From Glycomyces sp. YM15 (GTDB lineage Bacteria > Actinomycetota > Actinomycetes > Mycobacteriales > Micromonosporaceae): a stretch of 64,000 nt of DNA. The position numbers were made by a program, and so were the translations under genes. The notes below the pieces were generated by a model, which worked only from the letters and a program-made list of their open reading frames with translations, was not told where the DNA came from and did not search any database. Position 1 is the first letter of the stretch. Every line of letters begins with the position of its first letter. Location: the NCBI RefSeq assembly GCF_016918015.1, contig NZ_JAERMK010000002.1, positions 1 to 64,000 of the forward strand. Reading direction: 5' to 3'. Below, one piece after another: positions 48,476-57,903 of the stretch.

Positions 48476-49258
48476 TTACGCGTCGCGCTTCTTGAACAGG
48501 ATCCACGCCGCCGAGACGATCAAGGCCGCGAAGGCCGCGAAGACGCCGCCCGAACCCCAGCGGTCGAAGAAACCGAAGTCCGTGCCCATCCCCATATCGG
48601 TCGAGCCGACCGTCATCAGCAGCGAACCGGCCGTGAACGGCAGGAACTTCACCACCGGCACCAGCCAGTCGAGCGCCGGCACCATGGTCAGGCCCACGAT
48701 GACGTTCTCGATGATCAACGGCGCCAAGAAGATCACCACCAGCGCCGACGGCACGCCCCGAAACAGCAGCCCCAGGCCGAGACCCGTCAGCGTGTAGATC
48801 AGCGCGTACACGACGTACCCCACCAGCGCCGGCCGCACCGGATCGTCGAACAGGCCCGGGATCTCACCGAAGAAGATCATGAGCACCCCGGCGTTGACCG
48901 CCATGGACACGAACGTGACCGCGACCGTGGCCGCGGAGACGACCAGGATCTTCGCCAGGATCAAACGCGAACGCTGCGGCAGCGCCGTCAGCGTCGGCTG
49001 GATCGTCCCGTGCCGGTACTCATGCCCGGTCGCGAAGATCCCGATGACCGCCATGAACACCGCCAGGAACGGGATGCCGAACGAGGCCCCGCCGTTGATC
49101 GCCACGGCGATGATCTCCGGGAACAGCGTCTCATCGCCGGCGGCGAACCCGAGGATGACCGGGATCGCGGCCGCGCACAACAGGCCGATCCCGATGAGCC
49201 AGTATGTCGAACGCAGCGTCGTCAGCCGCGTCCACTCGTAACGAAGAGCATCAAGCAT
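48476..49258 (-). CDS. ABC-2 type transporter permease
   Basis: A 260-residue integral membrane protein with about six hydrophobic segments, starting MLDALRYEWTRLTTLRSTYWL, typical of ABC-2 permeases of the drug/antimicrobial-peptide type. The ATG overlaps the ATPase stop by eight bases. It forms an exporter with the ATPase encoded upstream; substrate unknown. Confidence 0.88.
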   Translation of the reverse strand: MLDALRYEWTRLTTLRSTYWLIGIGLLCAAAIPVILGFAAGDETLFPEIIAVAINGGASFGIPFLAVFMAVIGIFATGHEYRHGTIQPTLTALPQRSRLILAKILVVSAATVAVTFVSMAVNAGVLMIFFGEIPGLFDDPVRPALVGYVVYALIYTLTGLGLGLLFRGVPSALVVIFLAPLIIENVIVGLTMVPALDWLVPVVKFLPFTAGSLLMTVGSTDMGMGTDFGFFDRWGSGGVFAAFAALIVSAAWILFKKRDA

Positions 49259-50225
49259 TGTCGGCACCACCGGTCTTGGAAGCAGGGGTCAGGGCCGCAG
49301 CGGGATCCGCATTCCCCGCAAGCGGCTCGGCCGCGATGAACTCCTCCGACGCGCCCGTAGCGGACATGAACGCCTCCTCGAGCGAGGCACTGCGCGTCGA
49401 CAGCTCCGACAACTCCACGTTCGCAGTGAACGCCAGATGCCCGACCGCGCCGATCTCCATGCCGGACACGACCAGCTCGCCGTCCGCGCCCTTCGCGACC
49501 ACCGCGCCCGCGCCCTCGAGCGCCGACGCGAAACCCGCGGCCGAAGGACTGCGGACGATCACCGTCGACTGCGTGAACTCGCGCACGAACTGATCCACGT
49601 CGCCGTTGAAGATCATCGTGCCGCGGCCGATCACCACCAGTTCGTCGGCCATCAGCTGCATCTCCGACAGCAGGTGACTCGAGACGAAGATCGTGCGGCC
49701 CTCGGACGCGAGGTGTTTCAGCATGTCGCGCATCCAGTGGATGCCGTGCGGGTCGAGGCCGTTCGTCGGCTCGTCGAGCAGCAGGATGCCCGGGTCGCCG
49801 AGCAGGGCCTGCGCGAGGCCGAGCCGCTGGGCCATGCCGAGCGAGTAGCCCTTCGGCTTCTTGCGCTTCACGGAGCCGAGGCCCACGAGGTCCATCACCT
49901 CGTCGACCCGCTCGTCGCCGATGCCGTTGGCGCTGGCGAGCATCCGCAAGTGGTTGCGGGCCGAACGGGTGGGATGGAACGGCTTCGCCTCGAGGAGCGT
50001 GCCGACCTTGTTCATGGGGCGGCGGATGTCGGTGAAGGCCTCGCCGTCGAAGAGGGTCTGACCCTCGCCGTGGTCGAGGCCGAGCATCAGCCGCATGGTG
50101 GTGGACTTCCCGGAGCCGTTGGGCCCCAGGAATCCGGTGACGACGCCGGGCCGGACGTCGAACGACAGGTGGTCGACCGCGACGGTCTTCCGGTATCGCT
50201 TGTACAAGCCCTTCGCAGTGATCAT
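49251..50225 (-). CDS. ABC-2 type transporter ATPase
   Basis: A 324-residue ATPase. Walker A GPNGSGKST (about 34-42), signature YSLGMAQRLGLA, Walker B ILLLDEPTNGLD and switch VSSH are present. The YSLGMAQR signature is typical of BcrA/daunorubicin-type ATPases. The last 100 residues form a regulatory extension ending in an Ala/Pro tail. No ribosome site is striking; the region upstream holds its promoter. Confidence 0.9.
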   Translation of the reverse strand: MITAKGLYKRYRKTVAVDHLSFDVRPGVVTGFLGPNGSGKSTTMRLMLGLDHGEGQTLFDGEAFTDIRRPMNKVGTLLEAKPFHPTRSARNHLRMLASANGIGDERVDEVMDLVGLGSVKRKKPKGYSLGMAQRLGLAQALLGDPGILLLDEPTNGLDPHGIHWMRDMLKHLASEGRTIFVSSHLLSEMQLMADELVVIGRGTMIFNGDVDQFVREFTQSTVIVRSPSAAGFASALEGAGAVVAKGADGELVVSGMEIGAVGHLAFTANVELSELSTRSASLEEAFMSATGASEEFIAAEPLAGNADPAAALTPASKTGGADNA

Positions 50226-50630
50226 CAGGCTCCAATCGGACTGAGGGGCAGGGCTGGTCTCCGGGCGGGAACGGTCCCGCGGACGCAGTCAGTCTATGAA
50301 GATCGGAGGCTTCGACACACCAACTCGCAGACGGATTTCGGTCTCGTGCCCAGGGACGAGACCGCACGGGCGGGCGGTACCGGGGTACTACGCGCGTCGC
50401 AGCGCTCCGAGGCTCGCCGGGCACGACGAACACCGGTCGTCTCGTGAATTTCGGATCCGGCCTCGGCGAAGCTCGCGAGCCGTGAATCGGCTCGGCCGAC
50501 AGCCCTGCCGCACCGGTACGACGTTTCCGGGGTCGAACGGGCGGGGCGGTGAGCGATGACACGACCGCGGGGCGCGGACACGCGGACCGGGGCGGGCGCT
50601 GGGCGTGGCCAGGTTGTCTAGACTTGTCGG
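50226..50630. other. Divergent intergenic region before cysS
   Basis: 405 bases without a convincing gene. It contains a perfect 8-bp hairpin (GGTCTCGT 50340-50347 with ACGAGACC 50356-50363), one copy of the interspersed repeat (50465-50481), and the cysS promoter at the right end. Confidence 0.6.
50465..50481 (+). repeat. Interspersed 17-bp repeat, copy 1
   Basis: GGCGAAGCTCGCGAGCC, one mismatch from the copy at 52068. Confidence 0.5.
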
Positions 50631-50631
50631 G
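50619..50631 (+). promoter_or_regulatory. Leaderless cysS promoter (-10 element)
   Basis: TAGACT (50619-50624) ends six bases before the GTG start and no Shine-Dalgarno is present, so transcription most likely begins at the start codon. Confidence 0.6.
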
Positions 50632-52028
50632 TGAGCCTGCGACTGTACGACACCGGCACCCGATCCGTCCTCGACTTCCAGCCCCGGAAGCCCGGCGAGG
50701 TCGGCGTGTACCTGTGCGGCCTCACCGTCCAGGGACCGCCCCACATCGGCCACCTCCGCTCCGGCATCTCGTACGACGTGCTCATCCGCTGGCTGCGCCG
50801 CAGCGGCTACAACGTCACCTACGTGCGCAACGTCACCGACGTCGACGACAAGATCTTCGTGCGCGGCGAGGAGCAGGGCCGCCCCTGGTGGTCCATCGCC
50901 TACGCGAACGAATGCCTGCTCTCCGACGCCTACGCGGCACTCGGCGCCGAGCCGCCCACGTACGAGCCCCGCGCGACCGGCCACATCACCCAGATGATCG
51001 ACCTCATCTCGGAGCTCATCGAGCGCGGCCACGCCTACGTCACCGGCGCGGGCGACGTCTGGTTCGACGTCTCTTCCTGGCCGGACTACGGCGAGCTCTC
51101 CCACCGCCGCCCCGAGGACATGCTCTCCAGCCCCGAGCCCGGCGCGAAACGCGACTCCCGCGACTTCGGCCTCTGGAAGGCCCACAAACCCGGCGAGCCC
51201 GCCGACGCCGCCTGGACCTCCCCGTGGGGCCCCGGCCGCCCCGGCTGGCACATCGAGTGCTCCGCCATGGCCCGCCGCTACCTGGGCGACGCCTTCGACA
51301 TCCACGGCGGCGGCACCGACATCATGTTCCCGCACCACGAGAACGAACTCGCCCAGTCCCGCGGCGCCGGACTCGACTTCGCCAAGTACTGGGTGCACAA
51401 CGGGATGCTCAATCTCGCCGGCACCAAGATGTCCAAGTCCCTCGGCAACACCCTCTCCGTCGGCGCGCTGGGCGAGAAGGGCTTCAGCAAGGCCGCCATC
51501 CGCTACTACCTCACCAGCGTCCACTACCGGTCCGCCGCCGACTTCTCCGAGGACGCCCTCGGCGAGGCCCAGGCGGCCTGGGAGCGCCTCTCGAACTTCG
51601 TGCACCGCGCGGCCGAAGCGCTCGGCACCGAGGCCACCATCGGCGGCATGATGTGCGGCGACTTCGTCAACGCCATGGATGACGACCTGAACACACCCGC
51701 CGCCATCGCCGCGATCCACGACATGGCCCGCGAGGGCAACGCGGCCCTCGACGCGGGGAACGACACCGCCGCGAGCAGCATCGCGGGCGGTGTCCGAGCT
51801 ATGCTCGATCAGCTCGGCCTCGACCCGCTCGACCCGCACTGGGACGACCCGGGGGACGCGAAGCTCCACGGCGCTGTCGACGCGCTCGTGAAGCTCGCGC
51901 TCGAACAGCGCGCCGAGGCCAGGGCCCGCAAGGACTACGCGGCTGCCGACCGCATCCGCGACGAACTCGCGCACGCCGGCATCACCGTCAAGGACACCCC
52001 TCGCGGTCCCGTGTGGACAGTCGACTAG
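50631..52028 (+). CDS. cysS: Cysteinyl-tRNA synthetase
   Basis: A 465-residue class I synthetase. LCGLTVQGPPHIGHLRS carries the zinc Cys and HIGH motif (about 28-44); KMSKSLGN (about 267-274) is the ATP loop; PHHENELAQS and GWHIECSAM give the other zinc ligands. The mycothiol ligase MshC is related, but the full C-terminal anticodon-binding region (LEQRAEARARKDYAAADRIRDEL) identifies CysRS. GTG start with a leaderless-type promoter. Confidence 0.95.
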   Translation: MSLRLYDTGTRSVLDFQPRKPGEVGVYLCGLTVQGPPHIGHLRSGISYDVLIRWLRRSGYNVTYVRNVTDVDDKIFVRGEEQGRPWWSIAYANECLLSDAYAALGAEPPTYEPRATGHITQMIDLISELIERGHAYVTGAGDVWFDVSSWPDYGELSHRRPEDMLSSPEPGAKRDSRDFGLWKAHKPGEPADAAWTSPWGPGRPGWHIECSAMARRYLGDAFDIHGGGTDIMFPHHENELAQSRGAGLDFAKYWVHNGMLNLAGTKMSKSLGNTLSVGALGEKGFSKAAIRYYLTSVHYRSAADFSEDALGEAQAAWERLSNFVHRAAEALGTEATIGGMMCGDFVNAMDDDLNTPAAIAAIHDMAREGNAALDAGNDTAASSIAGGVRAMLDQLGLDPLDPHWDDPGDAKLHGAVDALVKLALEQRAEARARKDYAAADRIRDELAHAGITVKDTPRGPVWTVD

Positions 52029-52085
52029 GCGAAGCCTGCGAGCCTTGAGTGTGATCTTGTGATCAGGGGCGAAGCTTGCGAGCCT
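52028..52085 (+). repeat. Tandem pair of an interspersed repeat
   Basis: GGCGAAGCCTGCGAGCCT (52028-52045) and GGCGAAGCTTGCGAGCCT (52068-52085) differ at one base and are followed by TGAGTGTGA and GAAAATGTGA. They fill the gap between cysS and the methyltransferase gene. Confidence 0.8.
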
Positions 52086-52174
52086 GAAAATGTGACCGGC
52101 GGTGGCGCCCGCATGCCTGAGACTTCAGGCGAAGCCGCCGCCGACGACGACCGAGACCTGGGGAACCGAGACCG

Positions 52175-53185
52175 ATGAGCACCAAGGGTGGACACCCGAA
52201 CCGCCGCAAGACCTCCAAAGCCGGACCGAAGATCGGTTCCGGCGGCGGCAAGAAGGGCCTGGCCGGCAAGGGGCGCACCCTCAAAGCCGAGGACCGCCCC
52301 TGGCACAAGGAGTACCAGGGCGACGACAAGCCCCGCAAGACCCAGTGGAAGCAGTCCAAGGAGCGCGCCAAGGCCGCCGCCGAGGGCCGCACCACCAACA
52401 TCGGCAGGGCCAAGCCCTCCGGTCCCGCCCGCCGCCGCCGCGACGACGAGCCCGAGCTGATCCTCGGCCGCAACCCCGTCCTCGAGGCCCTGCGCGCCAA
52501 GGTCCCCGCCACCGCCCTCTACGTGGCCTTCGGCACCGAGCTCGACGACCGCGTCGCCGAGTCCGTGCGCCTCGCCGGCAACCGCGACCTCCCCATCAAG
52601 GAGCTCGCCCGCCGTGACCTCGACCGCCGCACGAACAACGCCCTCCACCAGGGCATCGGCCTCCAGATCGAGCCGTACCAGTACAGCGAGTTCGAGGACC
52701 TGCTCCACATCAGCAAGACCTCCGGCACCGCGCCGCTGCTCGTCGCCCTCGACGGCGTCACCGACCCCCGCAACCTCGGCGCGATCATCCGCTCCGCCGC
52801 CGCCTTCGGCGGCCACGGGCTCATCATCCCGTCGAAGCGCGCGGCCTCCGTGACGGCCGTGGCCTGGCGCACCAGCGCCGGTGCCGCCGCCCGCCTGCCC
52901 GTCGCCAAGGTCGTGAACCTCACGCGCACCATCCAGGCCTGCCAGCAGGCCGGGTTCATGACCGTCGCCCTCGACGGCGGCGGCGACGTGGACGTCTTCG
53001 ACCTGCCCGTCGCCACCGACCCGCTCCTCATCGTCGTCGGCGACGAGGGCAAGGGCGTCTCCCGGCTCGTCGCCGAGACCTGCGACCACATCGCGAGCAT
53101 CCCGATCGCGAGCGAGGTGGAGTCGCTGAACGCCTCCGTCGCCGCCTCGATCGCCCTCGCCGAGGTCCAGCGCCAGCGCCGCTGA
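52175..53185 (+). CDS. rlmB: SpoU-family 23S rRNA 2'-O-methyltransferase (RlmB-like)
   Basis: A 336-residue SPOUT methyltransferase. Residues 1-90 are a very basic, Gly/Lys-rich extension. Then come the RNA substrate-binding domain ([14 protein letters not shown]) and the knotted catalytic domain with [32 protein letters not shown] and [12 protein letters not shown]. RlmB methylates the ribose of G2251 (E. coli numbering); an orthologous role is likely but TsnR/TrmH-like activity is not excluded. It follows cysS, as in many actinobacteria. Confidence 0.9.
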   Translation: MSTKGGHPNRRKTSKAGPKIGSGGGKKGLAGKGRTLKAEDRPWHKEYQGDDKPRKTQWKQSKERAKAAAEGRTTNIGRAKPSGPARRRRDDEPELILGRNPVLEALRAKVPATALYVAFGTELDDRVAESVRLAGNRDLPIKELARRDLDRRTNNALHQGIGLQIEPYQYSEFEDLLHISKTSGTAPLLVALDGVTDPRNLGAIIRSAAAFGGHGLIIPSKRAASVTAVAWRTSAGAAARLPVAKVVNLTRTIQACQQAGFMTVALDGGGDVDVFDLPVATDPLLIVVGDEGKGVSRLVAETCDHIASIPIASEVESLNASVAASIALAEVQRQRR

Positions 53186-53371
53186 GGCCGGCCGGCGATA
53201 CCCGCACACCGGCGTCGGCCGTCCTCGTCCGGCGAACTCGGAAGGCCCCGACGCCCAGGCGGGGCCGCCGGCGTCCGACCACAAACGGTCATCCCGTGAC
53301 CGCGCGATTCGTCGCATCGGACTAACCTGGAACGACCCTGCACGCCCTAGCGCCCCCGGAGCTGCAACCAC

Positions 53372-55954
53372 ATGCCGGCTGAATACCTCCTGAGCGTCGA
53401 CCTCGGCACCTCCCACACCGTGGCGGTGCTGGTGTGGCCCGACGGCCGCACCCGGCCGCTGCTGTTCGACGGCTCCCCGGTGATGCCCTCGGCCGTGTTC
53501 CTCGACCCCGGCGGGATCATCCACACGGGACGGGACGCCGAGCGGCTGGCCCTCACCGCTCCCGAGCGGTTCGAGCCGAACCCCAAGCAGCGCATCGCCG
53601 ACGGCACGCTGCTCCTCGGCGACCGCGAGGTCCCCGTCGCAGGGGCGCTCGCCGCGATCCTCGCCCGCGTCGCCCGCGCCGCCGTCGAATCGGTCGGCCA
53701 CCTGCCCAACGCGGTCCTCACCTGCCCGGCCGCCTGGAGTGAGCAGCGCCGCGCCACCCTGCACGACGCGGCCGCCAAAGCCGGGTACCGGCCCGTCAAG
53801 ATCCTCACCGAACCCGTTGCGGCGGCGCACTACTACACTGCCCGCCTGTCCCACCCGATGCGCCCGGGCCAGGCCCTCGCGGTCTTCGACTTCGGCGGCG
53901 GCACTCTCGACGTCGCCGTCCTCGAACGCCGCCAGGACGGCTCGTTCGGCGTCCTCGCCGACGGCGGCCTCCCCGACCTCGGCGGCCTCGACTTCGACGC
54001 CGCCCTCGTCGACCACATCGGCGCCACGGTGCGCCAGCGCGAGCCCGAGATCTGGAAGCGCCTCGAGAACCCCAGCGGCGCCAGCGAAATGCGCAACCGC
54101 CGCGAGCTCTGGGAAGAAGTGCGCGCCGCCAAGGAGATGCTCTCGCGCTCCTCCGTCGCACCCGTGACGGTGCCGGACATGGCCCAGTCCCTGCATCTCA
54201 CGCGCGGCGAGCTCGACCAGATCTCCCGCCCGCTCCTGGCGCGCGCCGTCGCCGAGACGCAGCGCGTCTTCGGCCTCACCGGCCGCCGCCCCGACCAGCT
54301 CGCGGGGCTGTTCCTCGTCGGCGGCTCGAGTCGGATGCCCATGGTGTCCAAGATGCTCCATGAAGGACTCGGTATCGCGCCGACGGTCCTCGAGCAGCCC
54401 GAACTGCCCGTGAGCGAGGGCGCGGCGCTCGCTTTGGCGGGCCCCGCGCCCGTCACGCCTCCGGCCCAGGTGCCTTCACCGCCGGTCCACTCCCCGACGT
54501 CGCCGCACGCGTCGCCACCGGTCCGGTCGGGCAGCCTGCCGCCGGTCACACCGGGCACGGACGAGACCGTCACATTGCGCCGCAACGAACCCGAGAGTCC
54601 GAAGCGCAGGATCCCTCCGAAGTGGATCGCTATCGCGGCGGTCGTCGCGGTGCTCGCGATCGTGCTGCCGATCGGCTGGTTCTGGCTGACGAACCCGTAC
54701 AAGCAGCAGCCGTTCGACGAGGAACTGGCCCAGGTCGGCGACGTCACCCCCTTCGCGGCGGAGCCCAACGACGGCATCTTCGAGGTACGCGTCTGGGAGG
54801 ACAAGACCCTGTTCGCCTACACGACCGCCTCCACCGACCTCAGCGGCGAAGAACTCCACCTGCGCGCCGTCCACACCGACTCCGGAGACCCGATCTGGGA
54901 GAGCGACACGGTCATCCCGGGCGAGGGCTGGGACGAGAGCTACTACGTGTCCGAAGACCTCCTGGCGTTCTCGCAGGAGATCGAGAGCGACCGGTACCGC
55001 TTCCACTTCCTCGACTGGAAGGACGGCGAGACCCGCAACACGATCGACAGCTCGGACCGCGCGGCCGCCCGCTCGGGCGACTTCCTCGTGATCGCCCCCA
55101 TGGGCGGCAACACCTTCACCGTCTACGACGGCGACGGCGAGCAGGTCTCGAACTGGGAGCTCGGCAACGCCGAGGAGAACATCACAGTGTCCAATTGGGA
55201 CCTCGTGGGCACTCCGAAGGACCTCGAGACGCCGTCGACGCGCGCCAACGGCAACGGCCGCGTCTGGGCCGTCACGAGCGACAACGTGGCGCACGTCTAC
55301 GACCTCGAATCGGGCGAGCCCGTGGCCGAGAAAGAAGTCGAAACGGTCGACGACCTGTACTTCGCATGGGACAACCTCCTCTACGTGGCCGTCGACAAGG
55401 AGACCGGCTACGACCTCAACGTCTACGACATCGACAAGAGTCTGTCCCTTGTGGACGAAGAGACCGTCACTTCGGAGACCCCCGCACCCGACCAGGTCAA
55501 GGCTTGCGGCGAGCAGTTGGTTTGCGTGCGCGAACCGGTCGAAGGCGTCACGGACGTCTACACCTGGCAGGTCTACAACCCGGAGAAGGAGGAGATCGCA
55601 CACGCTTTCGACGAACGCGAATACCGGTACATCTCCCCGCTGGGCGACCGCCTCATGGTCGAACTCTACGAGGGCGACGAGGTGCGGACCCAGATCTACG
55701 ACAAGGGCTTCGACACGGTCGACGACGGCACCGACGACGACGACTTCGAGGCCATCGACGGCGGCAGCGCCCTCACCTGGCCCGCGGCCTCCGGATTCAG
55801 CACCAACACCGGCAACGTGGTCGGACTCGGCCGTGACGGGACCCGCACCGCGCTGCGCACCGAACTCGAGGTCTACGCCTGCGACGCCAGTGACACCCGC
55901 TTGGCCTGCCTGATCCCCGAAGGGATGCAGGTCTTCTCGTTCCGAGACGCCTAG
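53372..55954 (+). CDS. Membrane-anchored Hsp70-family ATPase with extracytoplasmic beta-propeller-like domain
   Basis: An 860-residue hybrid. Residues 1-350 are an Hsp70/actin-fold ATPase (VDLGTSHTVAVL 9-20, VFDFGGGTLDVAV near 177, LVGGSSRMPMV near 310). There is no normal peptide-binding domain; instead a Pro/Ser linker, one membrane helix (WIAIAAVVAVLAIVLPIGWFW, around 418-438), and about 420 acidic residues with repeated short beta strands (VYDGDGEQVSNWELG, VYDLESGEPVAEKEV, VYDIDKSLSLV) like a PQQ/WD-type propeller. It may sense the envelope. Monocistronic, followed by a terminator. Confidence 0.85.
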   Translation: MPAEYLLSVDLGTSHTVAVLVWPDGRTRPLLFDGSPVMPSAVFLDPGGIIHTGRDAERLALTAPERFEPNPKQRIADGTLLLGDREVPVAGALAAILARVARAAVESVGHLPNAVLTCPAAWSEQRRATLHDAAAKAGYRPVKILTEPVAAAHYYTARLSHPMRPGQALAVFDFGGGTLDVAVLERRQDGSFGVLADGGLPDLGGLDFDAALVDHIGATVRQREPEIWKRLENPSGASEMRNRRELWEEVRAAKEMLSRSSVAPVTVPDMAQSLHLTRGELDQISRPLLARAVAETQRVFGLTGRRPDQLAGLFLVGGSSRMPMVSKMLHEGLGIAPTVLEQPELPVSEGAALALAGPAPVTPPAQVPSPPVHSPTSPHASPPVRSGSLPPVTPGTDETVTLRRNEPESPKRRIPPKWIAIAAVVAVLAIVLPIGWFWLTNPYKQQPFDEELAQVGDVTPFAAEPNDGIFEVRVWEDKTLFAYTTASTDLSGEELHLRAVHTDSGDPIWESDTVIPGEGWDESYYVSEDLLAFSQEIESDRYRFHFLDWKDGETRNTIDSSDRAAARSGDFLVIAPMGGNTFTVYDGDGEQVSNWELGNAEENITVSNWDLVGTPKDLETPSTRANGNGRVWAVTSDNVAHVYDLESGEPVAEKEVETVDDLYFAWDNLLYVAVDKETGYDLNVYDIDKSLSLVDEETVTSETPAPDQVKACGEQLVCVREPVEGVTDVYTWQVYNPEKEEIAHAFDEREYRYISPLGDRLMVELYEGDEVRTQIYDKGFDTVDDGTDDDDFEAIDGGSALTWPAASGFSTNTGNVVGLGRDGTRTALRTELEVYACDASDTRLACLIPEGMQVFSFRDA

Positions 55955-55958
55955 CAAA

Positions 55959-55991
55959 ACGGGGCCGCGCCGTGCGACTGCGCGGCCCCGT
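55959..55991. terminator. Bidirectional terminator after the Hsp70-like gene
   Basis: ACGGGGCCGCGC (55959-55970) pairs perfectly with GCGCGGCCCCGT (55980-55991), 9-nt loop, between converging genes. Confidence 0.8.
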
Positions 55992-56039
55992 CTCTCACTC
56001 CCAGGACGCGAACGCGGCGAAGGGGCTGCGGGCCTCGCT

Positions 56040-56639
56040 TCAGGCGACGGCCCGGTTCTTGCGGCGCAGCCACCACAGGGTCTGGAGCAGCGCGCCGAGC
56101 GCGGGCAGCCCGAGGAAGGCCCAGGCGAACAGCTCGTCCTTCGTCACCCAGTCGATGCCCGGGTAGTAGGAGGTGTCGGAGTAGAGCACCCGCAGCCCGA
56201 TCCCGAGGATCACGCACGCGAGCGCGGCGGACCCGTAGGCGATCCGCCGTCCCGGCAGCGGCCAGGCCGCTGCGACGAACACCGCCGCAGCGGCGAAGAA
56301 GACGATCATGAGCTCGACCGGCGCCGGACCGTCGTTGCCGATCATGTGGATGAGGACCGAGACGTACAGCGCGACGAACCCCGTCAGCAGCGCGCCTCCT
56401 TCGGCGATGTAGGTGTCGACGCGCGGCCGCGGCATCCCCCACGACGCCCACAGCAGCCACGGCGCGGGCAGTGCCAGCAGCACGGCGCTGGCGACCACCG
56501 ATGCGGTCTCGCCGATGTTCAAGACGTCGCCCAACCAGAGCCAGCCGAAGTTCAGCCCGACCCAGACCACGGGCGATGCCGCCCACATCGCGATCGACCC
56601 GGCCGGAACGCGGTCGACGGACTTCGTTGCAGTGTTCAT
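56040..56639 (-). CDS. Membrane protein of unknown function
   Basis: A 199-residue protein with about five hydrophobic helices, many Trp residues (WAASPVVWVGLNFGWLWLG) and an RRKNR basic C-terminus. No family recognised; the topology suggests an integral membrane protein without enzymatic motifs. The ATG at 56639 gives a short hydrophilic N-terminus; an upstream start would add a poor, Arg-rich leader. Confidence 0.75.
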   Translation of the reverse strand: MNTATKSVDRVPAGSIAMWAASPVVWVGLNFGWLWLGDVLNIGETASVVASAVLLALPAPWLLWASWGMPRPRVDTYIAEGGALLTGFVALYVSVLIHMIGNDGPAPVELMIVFFAAAAVFVAAAWPLPGRRIAYGSAALACVILGIGLRVLYSDTSYYPGIDWVTKDELFAWAFLGLPALGALLQTLWWLRRKNRAVA

Positions 56640-56822
56640 GGGACCAGTCTTGCAACCCTGGGCAACGGTTCCGCTACCGATTACGTGCCATCGTCGTAGG
56701 GTTCCCACAACAACGCCCCGTCCGCTGTCCGCTTCCGTCCGCCTTTTTTCTAGGTTTCCACCAAACGTCGCGATGGTCGAGGGCGAGGTCGTCAGGCTAC
56801 GAACGCGTGGCCGCCGACGCAC

Positions 56823-57566
56823 TCAATCCTGCAGTTCCCAAGTGCCGCAGTCCTGTGAAGTGAAGCCCTCGTCCGAGGATTCGATCGTGACGGTGGTCTG
56901 CAGGCCCGGCTCGGTGATGCCGTTGGCGATGATGTCGTCGAGTTCGCCGCTGAAGCCGCTGAGCCGCTCCCAGTAGCAGCCGTATGAATCGTCTGGGACC
57001 GTGGTCGAGTAGGTGCCGGGCTCGATGTCCTCACCGACCGTCCACTTCCCATCGCCGAAAACGCGATCCGACGCGGCGCCAGGGTCCTCCTGTGGCTCCG
57101 GGCTTGTCGTGGGTTCCTCGGTCGGTTCCGCGCTGGTGGTGGGTTCCTCGGTCGGTTCCGCGCTGGTAGTGGGTTCTGCAGTCGGTTCCGACTCGGTCGT
57201 GGGCGCCAGCGTTCGGGATGGCGCGTCTTCGTAATCCGCGGCATCGAACGTCGCGCCCGTGATCGCCCCGGAAATGATCATTCCGAGCGCGGCAAGAGAG
57301 ATGCCGATGATCGCCATGACCTTGTGCGACTTGAGGATGCCGATGATGCCGAGCACGATCGCGGCGACGGCGAACAGTCCGCCGATGAAGAGCCCGGCGA
57401 ACGGTATGAGTCCGAACAGCAGTGCGGCGCCGCCGAAAACGACGGCGAGCACCGAGATGAGTCTGGGCGGTCCCGATTGCGCGGCAGGACCGTAGTAGGG
57501 CGGGCCGGAAGACTGGGGAGGGTTGGGTACCTGGGCAGGTAGCGCCCAGCGACTCCAGGAGACCAT
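56823..57566 (-). CDS. DUF4190-type membrane protein with acidic Thr/Glu/Pro-repeat exterior
   Basis: A 247-residue protein. A Pro/Gly-rich N-terminus (about 10-33) precedes two hydrophobic hairpins (about 37-70 and 72-105; GGLFAVAAIVLGIIGILKSHKVMAIIGISLAALG is the usual DUF4190 pattern). Outside the membrane come tandem units AEPTEEPTTS (three copies) and a C-terminal domain with paired cysteines (YGCYWERLSGF, QDCGTWEL) beginning DGKWTVGEDIEPGTYST, as in small secreted actinobacterial modules. The start is uncertain because no ribosome site is clear. Confidence 0.78.
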   Translation of the reverse strand: MVSWSRWALPAQVPNPPQSSGPPYYGPAAQSGPPRLISVLAVVFGGAALLFGLIPFAGLFIGGLFAVAAIVLGIIGILKSHKVMAIIGISLAALGMIISGAITGATFDAADYEDAPSRTLAPTTESEPTAEPTTSAEPTEEPTTSAEPTEEPTTSPEPQEDPGAASDRVFGDGKWTVGEDIEPGTYSTTVPDDSYGCYWERLSGFSGELDDIIANGITEPGLQTTVTIESSDEGFTSQDCGTWELQD

Positions 57567-57784
57567 GGAATGCCCGGCCCATCGGGGATAGCGGGCTATC
57601 CCCGGGGCGGCCCGATTGAGGCGGACGCCGACCTCGCAGGCGCAATGGCCGTGCTCGGCTCGAGAGCGCCCGATCCCGGAACCTTCGCAACGCGGCTCAT
57701 ACGACCCAGACCACCGGAAGCGTCGTCTGGAAGCGTGTTCCACGGTCGGACCTCGGTCACTTCACGTGCCGAGGGCCTGTCGAG

Positions 57785-57790
57785 TAAGAT
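57785..57790 (+). promoter_or_regulatory. Probable -10 of the tRNA-Thr gene
   Basis: TAAGAT 33 bases before the tRNA; TTCACG 18 bases further upstream could be the -35. Confidence 0.35.
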
Positions 57791-57823
57791 TGCCTCGGCT
57801 CGCCGGGGTACCGGCGCTGACCA

Positions 57824-57900
57824 GCCGGTGTAGCTTCAATTGGTAGAGCAACGCACTTGTAATGCGTAGGTTGCGGGTTCGAGTCCTGTCACCGGCTCCA
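57824..57900 (+). tRNA. tRNA-Thr (anticodon TGT)
   Basis: Complete cloverleaf. Acceptor arms GCCGGTG and CACCGGC, D arm GCTTCAATTGGTAGAGC, anticodon stem ACGCA/TGCGT around the loop CTTGTAA (anticodon TGT, decoding ACA), T loop TTCGAGT, discriminator T and an encoded CCA. Confidence 0.95.
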
Positions 57901-57903
57901 TAC

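Noticed and set aside
57121-57190. Short tandem repeat GGTCGGTTCCGCGCTGGT considered as a possible CRISPR-like array
   Set aside because: The units are in-frame codons of the AEPTEEPTTS protein repeat; there are no unique spacers.
57031-57690. Alternative minus-strand frame over the DUF4190 gene
   Set aside because: Arg/His-rich; the membrane-hairpin frame is clearly the real one.
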